A stretch of DNA of 64,000 nt, taken from contig NZ_BBLW01000006.1 in assembly GCF_000971135.1 (NCBI RefSeq), forward strand, positions 1 through 64,000, in the 5' to 3' direction. Both the position numbers and the translations under genes were made by a program. The notes beneath the pieces were generated by a model. The model searched no databases. It was not told the DNA's origin and saw nothing but the letters and a program-made list of their open reading frames with translations. The stretch is from Demequina phytophila. Its GTDB lineage: Bacteria; Actinomycetota; Actinomycetes; Actinomycetales; Demequinaceae. Shown here in pieces: positions 41,566-50,085 of the stretch. Within the stretch, counting starts at the first letter, position 1. Each line of letters starts with the position of its first letter.

Positions 41566-41703
41566 CGCGCCGCCTGCTCCCCTTGAGCCACCCGCGCCAG
41601 GTTCCACACAGGATCCCGGCTCAGCCCGGATTCACATGCAACTCGCGCCGCATCGCCCGACCAGCACGAGCGCAGTTGCAGAATCCGTGTGGAGCGCGGT
41701 CAG
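41566..41703. repeat. Family D palindrome, copy 4 (138-bp tandem unit 2)
   Basis: Exact duplicate of 41394-41531, offset by 172 bp. The 34-bp spacer between units is unique. Perfect identity implies a recent duplication. It ends 10 bp before the stop codon of the NlpC/P60 gene; 41368-41713 holds no gene. Confidence 0.85.
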
Positions 41704-41713
41704 GGAGCCGCGC

Positions 41714-43111
41714 TCACGGCCTCCCGATGAAGGGCATCATGTTGCCCGTCATCCAGGCGTACAGCGGGCGGATGCCGGCCGGCTTGGAGTAGTTGACCGC
41801 CTCCATGACCTGCCCGTTGCCGATGTAGATCGCCACGTGGAAGATCGTCGACGGGTCCGAGGTGTCCGTCGCGTAGAACACCAGGTCGCCCTCGCGGATC
41901 TGCGAGTAGGACAGGTGCGTGGTCGCGAGGTACTGGCTGCGCGAGGACCGCGTGATCCACTGCCCCGCCACCGACCAGCTCTCCGACGTCACGCCCGAGC
42001 AGTCGTACTTGGGGCCCGAGCCGCCCAGCAGGTACTCGCGCCCGACCAGCGTGACCGAGTGCTGCGCCGCCGTCACGCCCTGCGCCGCCGTCGAGTTCCA
42101 GCTGGTGCCGGGCGTCTCGGGCTTCGGGGTCGACGTGGTGGTCGGCTTGGGGGTGGAGGTCTTGGTGGGCGTCGGCTCCGGCTCGGACGTCTTGGTCGCG
42201 GTCGGCTTCGGCGTCGAGGTCTTCGTGGGCTTGGGCGTCGAGGTGGACGATGCGCTGGGCTTGGGGGTCGACGTCGGACGGGGCCGCGAGGCCTCCTCCG
42301 CGGCGGCGGCCTCCTCGGCCGCCTTCTGGCGCGCCTCGGCCTCGGCCTGCGCGGCGGCGGCACGCTCGGCCTCGAGGCCGGCCTGGCGCTGCTCCTCGAG
42401 CGCCACCGTCACACCCCGCAGCTCGGCCAGGCGCGACACCGCGTCCGCCCGCGTCTCGTTCGCGACGGCGACGGCCTCGTCGGCGTGGTCGCGGGCGTCC
42501 TGCGCCTCGGCGTACGCGGACTTGGCCTCCTCCGCGGCGGCAGCGGCGGACGTCGCGGCCTCGTCGGCGTAGGTGCGCATGGTCGACGCGACCAGCTCGG
42601 CGGCCTTGACGCGCTGCACCCACATGTCGGCCTCGTCGGAGCCGCGGTCGAACGCCTCGGTGCGGGCGATGACGTCGTCGACGGTCTCGGCGCCCACCAC
42701 GGCGCCGATCTGGCTCATCGAGCCCGAGTCCCGGTAGGCGGCCTGCGCGACGGACGCGAGGTTCCCGCGCGCCTCGGCGAGCTCCTTCCCCGCCTCGGCG
42801 GCGCGCTCGTTGGCGGCGTCCAACGTCTCCTCGGCGGCGTCCGACGCGTCCTGCGCGTCCGAGTAGTCCTCGCCCGCGAGCAGCGCGTTGGCCTCGGCCT
42901 TGTCGCGCGCCTCCGCGAGGGCGGCGATCGCGTTGTCGAGCTCGTCGATGCCGGCGGCGAGGTCGTTGGCGGCCGCGCGGGCCTCATCGATCTCGGCCTG
43001 GCCCGGGTAGTCCTCCGCACGCGCGTGGTTGGTGGGCCCCGCCACCACCACGGCGCCCGCCACCGCGAACATCGCCGCGAGCGCGAGCATGCGCTTCAGC
43101 CCTACCGTCAC
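41714..43111 (-). CDS. Secreted NlpC/P60 peptidoglycan hydrolase with coiled coil
   Basis: The 465-residue protein has a signal peptide (about residues 1-32), a long Ala/Glu-rich coiled coil (about 35-275), a Thr/Pro/Lys linker of repeated STPKP units (about 275-330) and a C-terminal NlpC/P60 domain with catalytic Cys in YDCSGVTS, the His in IFHVAIYIGNG and WMTGNMMPF at the end. It resembles RipA/RipC-type hydrolases that split cells. The GTG at 43111 has an AAGGGCGG site; another GTG six codons upstream (43129) lacks one. The dispersed motif at 42245 encodes SASST in the linker. Confidence 0.9.
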   Translation of the reverse strand: MTVGLKRMLALAAMFAVAGAVVVAGPTNHARAEDYPGQAEIDEARAAANDLAAGIDELDNAIAALAEARDKAEANALLAGEDYSDAQDASDAAEETLDAANERAAEAGKELAEARGNLASVAQAAYRDSGSMSQIGAVVGAETVDDVIARTEAFDRGSDEADMWVQRVKAAELVASTMRTYADEAATSAAAAAEEAKSAYAEAQDARDHADEAVAVANETRADAVSRLAELRGVTVALEEQRQAGLEAERAAAAQAEAEARQKAAEEAAAAEEASRPRPTSTPKPSASSTSTPKPTKTSTPKPTATKTSEPEPTPTKTSTPKPTTTSTPKPETPGTSWNSTAAQGVTAAQHSVTLVGREYLLGGSGPKYDCSGVTSESWSVAGQWITRSSRSQYLATTHLSYSQIREGDLVFYATDTSDPSTIFHVAIYIGNGQVMEAVNYSKPAGIRPLYAWMTGNMMPFIGRP

Positions 43112-43353
43112 GTCTACCGCCCTTGTCACATCAGTTCACATCTGTCACACGAGTCACGTCCGCCCCGATACTAGGCGGAACCCCCCGCATACGTGAAGCC
43201 CCCTGTGCCGCATCTCACGCCGGCGCATGGGGACCTCTCCCCCTGACATCGGCGCGCGTACACGCGGACTTGACCCCCGCATCGTCCACCCTGGACAAAC
43301 CGGGTCTTCCGCCCATCCCGCACCGTGACTACTCTGGCCGCGAGGGGGCAGGC

Positions 43354-44130
43354 ATGGCGCGCAAACGCTCGGGGGGACAGGGCTGGCTCGCCCGCGATCA
43401 TCGCGGGATCTCCGGCTGGGGGCTGCTGGTGGCCGCGTTGGTGGTCATCGGGATCGGCGGCGCGTACGCGTACGCCCAGGCACAACCGGCCGCCACGGCC
43501 GCGCCGGGAGCGAGCACCTCGCCGGTGCCGAGCTTCAGCGCGCCGTCGCACGTCGCGCCGATCGCGCTGTTCATCGGCGACTCGTACACGGCGGGCGTGG
43601 GCGCGACCGAGGAGAAGGACCGCTGGTCCACGCTCGTGTCGCAGGAGATGGGCTGGCGCGAGGTCAACTACGGCCGCTCCGGCACCGGCTACGCGGCCAC
43701 CGCGGGCCTCACCGGCTGCGGGCGGACGTTCTGCGGCGACTACCGCGCGTCCATCTCGGAGGCGGTGGGCGACCAGGTGCGGCCCGACATCGTGGTGATC
43801 TCCGGCGGCTACAACGACGGCTCGCGCTGGAACGACAACGTCGACCAGACCATCGCCGCGATCGACTCGACGTTCCTGGCGGCGCGGCAGGCGTACCCGG
43901 AGGCGGAGATCATCGCGATCGGCCCGCCGTGGCTCGACATCGAGGCGGAGTGGAAGACCGAGTTCGACATGGCCGTCTCCGCCGCGTCCGGCGTGGTCGA
44001 CGGCACGTTCATCTCGCTGGTCCGCCCGCCCGTGCTCGACGACCCGGCGATGGCGCTCGGCGACGGCGCGCACGTCAACGACCTGGGACACCAGGCCATC
44101 GCCGACTGGGTGATCGACCAGCTGTCATAG
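43354..44130 (+). CDS. Membrane-anchored SGNH/GDSL hydrolase, paralog 1
   Basis: The 258-residue protein has a cytosolic start, one membrane segment (about residues 20-42), a Pro/Ser/Ala linker and an extracytoplasmic SGNH domain: block I FIGDSYTAGVGA, block II YGRSGTGYA, block III SGGYNDG and block V GAHVNDLGH. The Ser, Gly, Asn and Asp-x-x-His positions are filled. Two paralogs lie at 46785 and 47555. Likely acts on acylated surface glycans. The stop codon is followed at once by a dispersed-motif copy. Confidence 0.88.
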   Translation: MARKRSGGQGWLARDHRGISGWGLLVAALVVIGIGGAYAYAQAQPAATAAPGASTSPVPSFSAPSHVAPIALFIGDSYTAGVGATEEKDRWSTLVSQEMGWREVNYGRSGTGYAATAGLTGCGRTFCGDYRASISEAVGDQVRPDIVVISGGYNDGSRWNDNVDQTIAAIDSTFLAARQAYPEAEIIAIGPPWLDIEAEWKTEFDMAVSAASGVVDGTFISLVRPPVLDDPAMALGDGAHVNDLGHQAIADWVIDQLS

Positions 44131-44199
44131 GGACGATGCGGCGGTCGGGTCTCCCGGCGTCGCGCCTCGCGCGCACGCGCGCCCTCTAGGCTGAGCGCC

Positions 44200-45396
44200 A
44201 TGGATGACGACGGCATCGAGACCGACGCGCTCGCCGCTGACCAGGGGCCCGGCCCCGGCGCGCCGATCCCCGCGAGCGCCGCGTGGCGCGAGGGCGACCA
44301 CCCGGGACGCCGCATCTTCTTCGCGCTGGGCGACCTGTCGCTCGAGGCCGACCCCATGGGCACGCTTCCCGACGTGGTGCTGGCCTACGAGACCTGGGGC
44401 ACGCTGAACAAGGCGAAGGACAACGCCGTCTACGTCGCGCACGCGCTCACGGGCGACAGCCACGTGTTCGGGCCCGCGGAGCCGGGCCACCACACCGGCG
44501 GCTGGTGGAACGCGATGGTCGGGCCGGGCAAGCCGATCGATCCGGAGCGCCACTTCATCGTCTCCGCGAACGTGGTGGGCGGGTGCCAGGGGTCCACCGG
44601 GCCGGCGTCCGCGCACCCCGAAGACGGGCGGCCGTGGGGCTCGCGCTTCCCCTACGTCACCATGCGCGACATGGCGCGCGCCGAGATCGCCCTCATGGAC
44701 CACCTCGAGATCGACCGCTGGCGGCTCATGACGGGGCCGAGCATGGGCGGCATGCGCGCGCTCGAGTGGATCGCGATGGCGCCGGAGCGCGTGGGCGCGA
44801 TCGCGCCGGTGGGCTCGACGGGCGCGACCACGGCGGACCAGATCGCCTGGTCGACGGCGCAGCTCGCCGCCATCCAGGCGGACCCGAAGTTCCGTGGCGG
44901 CGACTACTACGACGCCGCCGACGGCGACGGCCCGCACGTGGGCATGGGCATCGCGCGCATGATCGCGCACACCACCTACCGTTCCGCCGGCGAGCTCAAC
45001 GAGCGCTTCAACCGCTCCTACCAGGGGGATTCCGACCCGCTCGGCAAGGGCGGGCTGTTCGCCGTGCAGTCCTACCTTGAGCACCACGCGCGCAAGCTCG
45101 CGCGCCGGTTCGACGCCAACACGTACGTGCGGCTCGCGCAGGCGATCCAGTCGCACGACGTGGGCCGCGACCGCGGCGGCGTCGAGACCGCGCTGGCCCG
45201 CTACACGGACCCGGCGCTGGTGATCGCGATCGACTCGGACCGCCTGTACCCGATGGCGAACTCGCAGCGCCTCGACGCGGCGCTGTCCGGCTCGAACGGC
45301 ATCAAGGTGGTCCACTCCCCCGTGGGCCACGACGGCTTCCTGGTCGAGGCCGCCCAGATGATCGCCTTCATGGACGAGTTCGAGCGCTCGCTGTAG
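44200..45396 (+). CDS. metX: Homoserine O-acetyltransferase, copy 1
   Basis: The 398-residue alpha/beta-hydrolase-fold enzyme activates homoserine for methionine synthesis. The nucleophile is in GPSMGGMRALEW, the acid in DSDRLYP and the His in GHDGFLVE. LAYETWGTLN and GGCQGSTGPAS are typical. It is a close paralog of the copy at 52882 but stands alone, 70 bp after the SGNH gene. Whether it uses acetyl- or succinyl-CoA cannot be read safely here. Confidence 0.92.
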   Translation: MDDDGIETDALAADQGPGPGAPIPASAAWREGDHPGRRIFFALGDLSLEADPMGTLPDVVLAYETWGTLNKAKDNAVYVAHALTGDSHVFGPAEPGHHTGGWWNAMVGPGKPIDPERHFIVSANVVGGCQGSTGPASAHPEDGRPWGSRFPYVTMRDMARAEIALMDHLEIDRWRLMTGPSMGGMRALEWIAMAPERVGAIAPVGSTGATTADQIAWSTAQLAAIQADPKFRGGDYYDAADGDGPHVGMGIARMIAHTTYRSAGELNERFNRSYQGDSDPLGKGGLFAVQSYLEHHARKLARRFDANTYVRLAQAIQSHDVGRDRGGVETALARYTDPALVIAIDSDRLYPMANSQRLDAALSGSNGIKVVHSPVGHDGFLVEAAQMIAFMDEFERSL

Positions 45397-45407
45397 CGCC
45401 TCCCGAG

Positions 45408-45501
45408 TTCGCTCCGCACGGTTTCAGTTCCGACACGCCGCCCAGCACGGACGATGCGCGGGCCGGCCCCGCGTGTCGCAGTCCAGACCGTGCGGAGCGA
45501 A
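45408..45501. repeat. Family A palindrome, copy 4
   Basis: The left arm TTCGCTCCGCACGGTTTCAG and right arm GACCGTGCGGAGCGAA span 94 bp. The interior contains a dispersed-motif copy (45449), CCGACACGCC and CCGCGTGTCGC. It follows the metX copy 1 stop by 11 bp. Confidence 0.8.
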
Positions 45502-45603
45502 CCTGGACGGCGGCCCACCCAATACACCCCATTTGCGTGACATGTCCCCCACGCCGGGACTACCGTGCTGGAAGGACCGCGACACGGCTGGAGGGGGCGT
45601 GCC

Positions 45604-46620
45604 ATGGGGGGACGGGATAAGGTCGTCGACTCGCTGCGCGGAATCGCGTGCATCCTGCTGGTGACGTTGCATGTGGCGCAGAACCGGTTCGGTGAGGCCG
45701 ATTGGCTCGAGTGGTACGGCGACACCTTCATCTACATCCGGATGCCGCTGTTCGCGTTCCTGTCGGGAGTGGTCTACGCGTGGCGCCCGCTCACGGACGC
45801 CGCGAAGTACGGCACCTACATGGGCAAGAAGGTCCGCCGGCTGCTGATCCCGTACGTGATCTTCGTGCCGCTGATCGGGCTCGCGCAGGTGCTGCTCGGC
45901 TTCGGCACCCCGCCGCCCGACGCGATCTACAACTGGTTCCTGTACTCGCTGCCGCCGTACTGGTTCCTGCTCGCGACGTTCTGGGTCTACGCGGTGGTCG
46001 CGCTCGCCGACTCGTACAAGCTTCTCGACACCAAGCTCAAGGTCGGGATCCTGTTCGGGGCGCTGCTCGCGGTCAACCTCATCTTCAACATGCAGGACGC
46101 GTCGGGCTTCCTGCAGTTCACCAGCGCCGTCTACCTGGGGCTCTTCTTCGTGGCCGGGCTCGCGGCGACGCGCTTCGGCTGGAAGAACATCGGGCTCACG
46201 GGCGCGTGGATCACCGCCGGCCTCACCGTGGTGCTGTTCGTCTACACGCAGTTCGCGGTGCTGGGCGTGTGGGAGGCCGCGGAGAACCAGCGCCAGGATC
46301 CCTTCGGCATCCTGCTGGGCATCAGCTTCCCGCTGGCGTTCATCGCGTTCGGCTTCAAGAACGACTTCCTCGCCTGGGTGGGCGGCTACTCGTACGGCAT
46401 CTTCCTGCTGCACCCGTTCGCGGTCGCCGCGACGGCCGGCGTGCTCAAGGCGATCGGCATCAATCCGCTCATCCCGTCGCTGATCCTCATGACCGCGGCC
46501 GGCCTGTTCGGCTCGATCCTGGGCGTGATCCTGCTGCGCAAGGTCTCCGTCGGGCGCATCATGCTGGGCGAGCGCGGCAAGAAGCCCGCCGTCCCGGCGA
46601 AGGTGCCCGAGGCCGCGTAG
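45604..46620 (+). CDS. Acyltransferase-3 family membrane protein
   Basis: The 338-residue protein has about ten membrane helices and the family start VDSLRGIACILLVTLHVAQNRFG with the catalytic-type His near residue 23, followed by RMPLFAFLSGVVYAW. Such proteins move acyl groups across the membrane to O-acylate surface glycans. The ATG at 45604 follows a GGAGGGGG site. The three SGNH proteins nearby could be partners, since fused acyltransferase-SGNH proteins perform the same task in other bacteria. Confidence 0.88.
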   Translation: MGGRDKVVDSLRGIACILLVTLHVAQNRFGEADWLEWYGDTFIYIRMPLFAFLSGVVYAWRPLTDAAKYGTYMGKKVRRLLIPYVIFVPLIGLAQVLLGFGTPPPDAIYNWFLYSLPPYWFLLATFWVYAVVALADSYKLLDTKLKVGILFGALLAVNLIFNMQDASGFLQFTSAVYLGLFFVAGLAATRFGWKNIGLTGAWITAGLTVVLFVYTQFAVLGVWEAAENQRQDPFGILLGISFPLAFIAFGFKNDFLAWVGGYSYGIFLLHPFAVAATAGVLKAIGINPLIPSLILMTAAGLFGSILGVILLRKVSVGRIMLGERGKKPAVPAKVPEAA

Positions 46621-46655
46621 GCGCTGCCCCGCCCGCCACCCAGTGACCGGCCGGA

Positions 46656-46757
46656 CGCCTATCCACACGCCCCGGCCCCGATCGACGCACAGGCGAACGC
46701 TTACGTGCAGATTCGGCGCCTCCTGGTGGATCAGCGCCAAATCCGTGTGGATAGGCG
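46656..46757. repeat. Family C palindrome, copy 3
   Basis: The left arm CGCCTATCCACACG (46656-46669) and right arm GTGTGGATAGGCG (46745-46757) are near-perfect. The inner right-type unit TGGTGGATCAGCGCC repeats the double-arm layout. It lies between the converging acyltransferase and SGNH paralog 2 genes. Confidence 0.8.
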
Positions 46758-46784
46758 CGAGGGGGGGGGCACCGCGAGCCAGCC

Positions 46785-47558
46785 TCACCCCAGCTCCTGG
46801 ATCACCCTCTCCGCAATGGCCGCGTGCCCGTCGTCGTTCACATGCTGCCCATCACCCGCGTCGAAGCTCTCATCCAGCACGCGGGGCTCGAGCAGCGAGA
46901 TGTACTCGGCCCCGACGGCCTCGGCCGCGTCGCGCACCGCCTGGTTGAAGTCCCGCTGCCAGGAGTCCTCGGAGAATGGCCACGAGGGTCCGACCGCCAC
47001 GATCCGCGCGTCGGGGAACCGCTCAGCGGCTGCCTCGAACGTCCCCGCGATCGCCTCGGCGACGGCACCCGAGTCCGCGCCCCACGCGTCGGTGTCGCTC
47101 TGCCCGCCGGCGATCACCACCACGTCCGGCTCGACCCCGTCGCGCGCCGCCTCCGCGATCATGTCCGAATAGGGCGGGCAGTCGTCGAGACCGCAGCTGT
47201 CGAACGTGCCGGAGGTGGCGTACCCCGTGCCGCCGCGGCCGTAGTTGGCCTCCTCCCAGCCCTCGTCGACGGCGACCAGCGAGGTCCACCGCTTGGACTC
47301 CGGCGCCGCGCCCACGCCCACCGTGTACGAGTCGCCGATGAACAGCGCCACCTGCACGGACGCCGTCGGCGACGGCGTCGCCACGCCTACCGCCGTGAGG
47401 TCCTCGGTGGAATCGGCGCGGACGGGGGCCCCGGCATCGTCCCCCCGCGCGCTGAGGGCGACCGCCACCACCCCGGCGACCGCCAGCACCACCAACAGCG
47501 CCCCCCACACCGGAAGCCCCGCCCATTCGCGCGTGAAGAACGCGCCCACGCGGCTCAT
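46785..47558 (-). CDS. Membrane-anchored SGNH/GDSL hydrolase, paralog 2
   Basis: The 257-residue protein has one N-terminal membrane segment (about residues 15-37), a linker containing ARGDDAGAP (dispersed motif at 47434), and an SGNH domain with FIGDSYTVGVGA, YGRGGTGYA, AGGQSDTD and GQHVNDDGH. In block III the Asn of the usual GGxND is Ser-Asp here, so the oxyanion Asn may be missing, unlike in both paralogs. The ATG overlaps the upstream paralog's stop by 4 bp. Confidence 0.85.
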   Translation of the reverse strand: MSRVGAFFTREWAGLPVWGALLVVLAVAGVVAVALSARGDDAGAPVRADSTEDLTAVGVATPSPTASVQVALFIGDSYTVGVGAAPESKRWTSLVAVDEGWEEANYGRGGTGYATSGTFDSCGLDDCPPYSDMIAEAARDGVEPDVVVIAGGQSDTDAWGADSGAVAEAIAGTFEAAAERFPDARIVAVGPSWPFSEDSWQRDFNQAVRDAAEAVGAEYISLLEPRVLDESFDAGDGQHVNDDGHAAIAERVIQELG

Positions 47559-48310
47559 TGGATCCCCTCGATCACGCGCTGGGCGATGAGGCGGTGGCCC
47601 TCGTCGTTGACGTGGACGCCGTCGCCGGCGTCGTAGAGGCGGAACTTCACGGCCCGGGGCGCCATGAGGGAGACGAACTCGCCGTCGACGGATTCGGCCG
47701 CCTCCTGCACGGCGTCGTCGAAGTCGAACTTCCAGTGGCCGTAGGGCTGGCCCGGCAGGTGGGGCCCGACGGCGATGATCCGGGCGTGCGGGAACGTCGC
47801 GCGCGCGGCCTGGTAGGTGGCGTCGACGTCGGCGATGACGGCGTCGGAGTCCTGCCACCACAGGCCCGCGTCGTTCTGGCCGCCGGAGATGACCACCACG
47901 TCGGGCTCGACGCCGTCGGCGGCGGCCTGCTCGATGGTGCCGGCGAACTTGTCGCAGAACTCCTCGCCGCAGCCCTTGAACCCCGAGGTCGACGAGTAGC
48001 CCGTGCCGCCGAGCCCGTAGTTGAGCTCCTCCCAGCCCTGGTCGGCGGCGACCAGTGTGCTCCAGCGCGTCGCATCGGAGGAGGCGCCGGTGCCCGCCGT
48101 GTACGAGTCGCCGATGAACAGCGCCCGCACCGCCGTGTCAACGGGGCTCGCGGAGGCGGAGGCCGCGGCGCGGGAGCTCGCCGCCGAGTTCGCCAGCCAC
48201 AGCGCGGCCACCGCGGCCAGGACCAGGGCGAACGCGATCGCGGCCCACACCGGCAGCCCGGCCCACGTGCGCGTGAGCCAGGACTCCCTGCGTCCGCCGA
48301 GTCCGGCCAT
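47555..48310 (-). CDS. Membrane-anchored SGNH/GDSL hydrolase, paralog 3
   Basis: The 251-residue protein repeats the layout of the other two: membrane segment (about residues 18-40), Ala/Ser linker, then FIGDSYTAGTGA, YGLGGTGYS, SGGQNDAG and GVHVNDEGH. It is translationally coupled to paralog 2. WLTRTWAGLPVWAAIAF at the start is shared with paralog 2, pointing to a local duplication. Confidence 0.87.
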   Translation of the reverse strand: MAGLGGRRESWLTRTWAGLPVWAAIAFALVLAAVAALWLANSAASSRAAASASASPVDTAVRALFIGDSYTAGTGASSDATRWSTLVAADQGWEELNYGLGGTGYSSTSGFKGCGEEFCDKFAGTIEQAAADGVEPDVVVISGGQNDAGLWWQDSDAVIADVDATYQAARATFPHARIIAVGPHLPGQPYGHWKFDFDDAVQEAAESVDGEFVSLMAPRAVKFRLYDAGDGVHVNDEGHRLIAQRVIEGIQ

Positions 48311-48458
48311 GGCGTCCCCCTCGCCCCCGCGGCCAGCCTACAAAGCGGATGGGGCTATGCAAATGTCCGATACGTGACAATTTCGTAAGGAATGCCAGGC
48401 AGGGGGACGATGCTCGGGTTGCGTGGCGCTCCCCGTGGCACTCCCAGCGGGGTGAGGC

Positions 48459-49640
48459 CTACGCCACCTTCCAGCCGGCGCTCCACCGGTGCGTGGTGAG
48501 ATAGCCCTCCCGCACGCCGGTCTTGCGGAGCTTCAGGGTCTTCCCGTGGTCCGCCGCGGTGATGGTGTACGACCAGCGGGTGGCGCCCTTGATCTTCACG
48601 CCGTTGCGGAACCACTGGTACCTGTACTTGTCGGGGGTGGGGCTCCAGAAGCCGTAGGAGGCGGCCTCACGCACCGTCGGCTGACCCGTGAAGATGTTCC
48701 TCATCCCCCACTCGAGCTCGGGCCGGCCCGCGATCATGAAGGTCTTCGGGATGTACTTCGACGCGCTCTTCCGGTTGACGGTCTTGAAGCCGTCCTTGCG
48801 CGCGGTCACCTTGACGGAGATGTTGGAGCCTTCGTCGTCCCGCGTCAGCTCGTACTTGCGCTTGGTCGCATACAGGATCGTCGACGAGCCGCGGTACCAC
48901 TGGTAGCTCAGCGTGACGCCCGCGGGCCACTCCCCGGCCGCGGCGCGGAGAATCGCGCCCTCCGTCCGCCCGCCGCGGATGACCGGCGTCGGGGTCTTCG
49001 CGAGCTCCTTGAGGACATACGTCTCGGCGCTGGTGCGGGTGACGGTCGTGTATCCGTCGCGCGAGCCGGTGACCGTGACGCTGAAGCGGTGACCGCGGTC
49101 TTCCTTGACCAGCGTCCGCGTCCTCTGCGTGGCACCCGCGATCGCGACGCCGTCGCGGAACCACTGGTACCGGAGGCTCGCCTCGGGGAACCAGCCGCCC
49201 GGCCTGGCGGTCAGGACGTACCCCGACCGCGGCGTCCCCTTGATCACCGGGGTCGGCGTGGTGGTGAACACGTACGGGATGTAGACGGCGTCGCTCACCG
49301 TGGTCGCGGGCGCGTAGCCCTCGGCGGTGCCGGTCACCTGGACGGAGATCTCCGTGCCGCGGTCGTGCGGCCACAGGTGGAGCGTGGACGTGGAGGGGCC
49401 TCCCATCGGCTCGCCGTCGCGCAGCCACTGGTAGGTGAGCGTGGCCGCGGGTGTCCACTCCGCGACCTCCGCGGACAGGTAGGAACCCGAGATCGGATCG
49501 CCGGTGACGACCGGCGTGGCGGTTGCGGCGAAGTCCGGCAGCGGCTCTTCGGCCGCGGCGGGCTGCGCCGCCACCACGCCGAGCGCGACGGCCACCGCCG
49601 CCACGAATCCGACCAACCGTCGCGACCTCGTCGCCACCAT
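48459..49640 (-). CDS. Secreted protein with four Ig-like repeats
   Basis: The 393-residue protein has a signal peptide ending near AAAEEP and four repeats of roughly 85-95 residues. Each carries a YQWxRxG core (LTYQWLRDGEP, LRYQWFRDGVA, LSYQWYRGSST, YRYQWFRNGVK) followed by a Thr-rich strand and an SVxVTGxxxGY type strand. These modules are common in actinobacterial surface proteins and probably act as adhesive or spacer units. The last repeat is divergent. No sortase signal or membrane anchor is visible, so it is probably released. The start was placed at MVATRSRR; a GTG nine codons upstream is possible. Confidence 0.85.
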   Translation of the reverse strand: MVATRSRRLVGFVAAVAVALGVVAAQPAAAEEPLPDFAATATPVVTGDPISGSYLSAEVAEWTPAATLTYQWLRDGEPMGGPSTSTLHLWPHDRGTEISVQVTGTAEGYAPATTVSDAVYIPYVFTTTPTPVIKGTPRSGYVLTARPGGWFPEASLRYQWFRDGVAIAGATQRTRTLVKEDRGHRFSVTVTGSRDGYTTVTRTSAETYVLKELAKTPTPVIRGGRTEGAILRAAAGEWPAGVTLSYQWYRGSSTILYATKRKYELTRDDEGSNISVKVTARKDGFKTVNRKSASKYIPKTFMIAGRPELEWGMRNIFTGQPTVREAASYGFWSPTPDKYRYQWFRNGVKIKGATRWSYTITAADHGKTLKLRKTGVREGYLTTHRWSAGWKVA

Positions 49641-50085
49641 GCCCACCGCCCCCTTCGCGTGGGTCACACCATGTCAGAACGCGTGCATGCCTGCAAATAA
49701 GCCACTGCGCGGCACACCTGACACTGGCGACGGAGGTCGATCCGGCGCGCCGCCGCTTCGGCACGATGCCCGGGTTCAGCCCCGCGCGTCGCTGCGAGTT
49801 CCGTTCCGGGTGCGGCGAGCGGGAAGGGACTGCGGCGGAGCGTCCCTCAACAGTCCGTCACCTCGGGAGACCTGGATGCCACGACTGCTGCATAGATCGA
49901 CGTTGCCGACGGCGACGTCCCTTGCTCCCACTTCAGGGACCGTGCCGCAGGCGACGCGTCGCCCCGTCGCCCCCGCGCCATGGGTGGCCAAATATCCCAG
50001 CGTGCCCGCGGGACACCAAAGCGAAGCGCCGTGTGGTTTCAACCTGAGGGCTTAAGAGAGCCAGATTCTGCCACACAGGGCAATA
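49641..50085. other. Gene-free stretch with decayed repeat
   Basis: No supported gene. Around 49760 it holds GGCACGATGCCCGGGTTCAG followed by CCCCGCGCGTCGC, a one-mismatch relative of the motif-bearing interior at 18703-18735, without arms. From about 50030 the base composition drops in GC, continuing into the next gene; no tRNA or attachment site could be identified. Confidence 0.5.

Noticed and set aside
34641-46757. CRISPR array from repeated GTGTGGATAGG units
   Set aside because: Units occur singly or in pairs, inverted, without regular spacers, and there are no cas genes.
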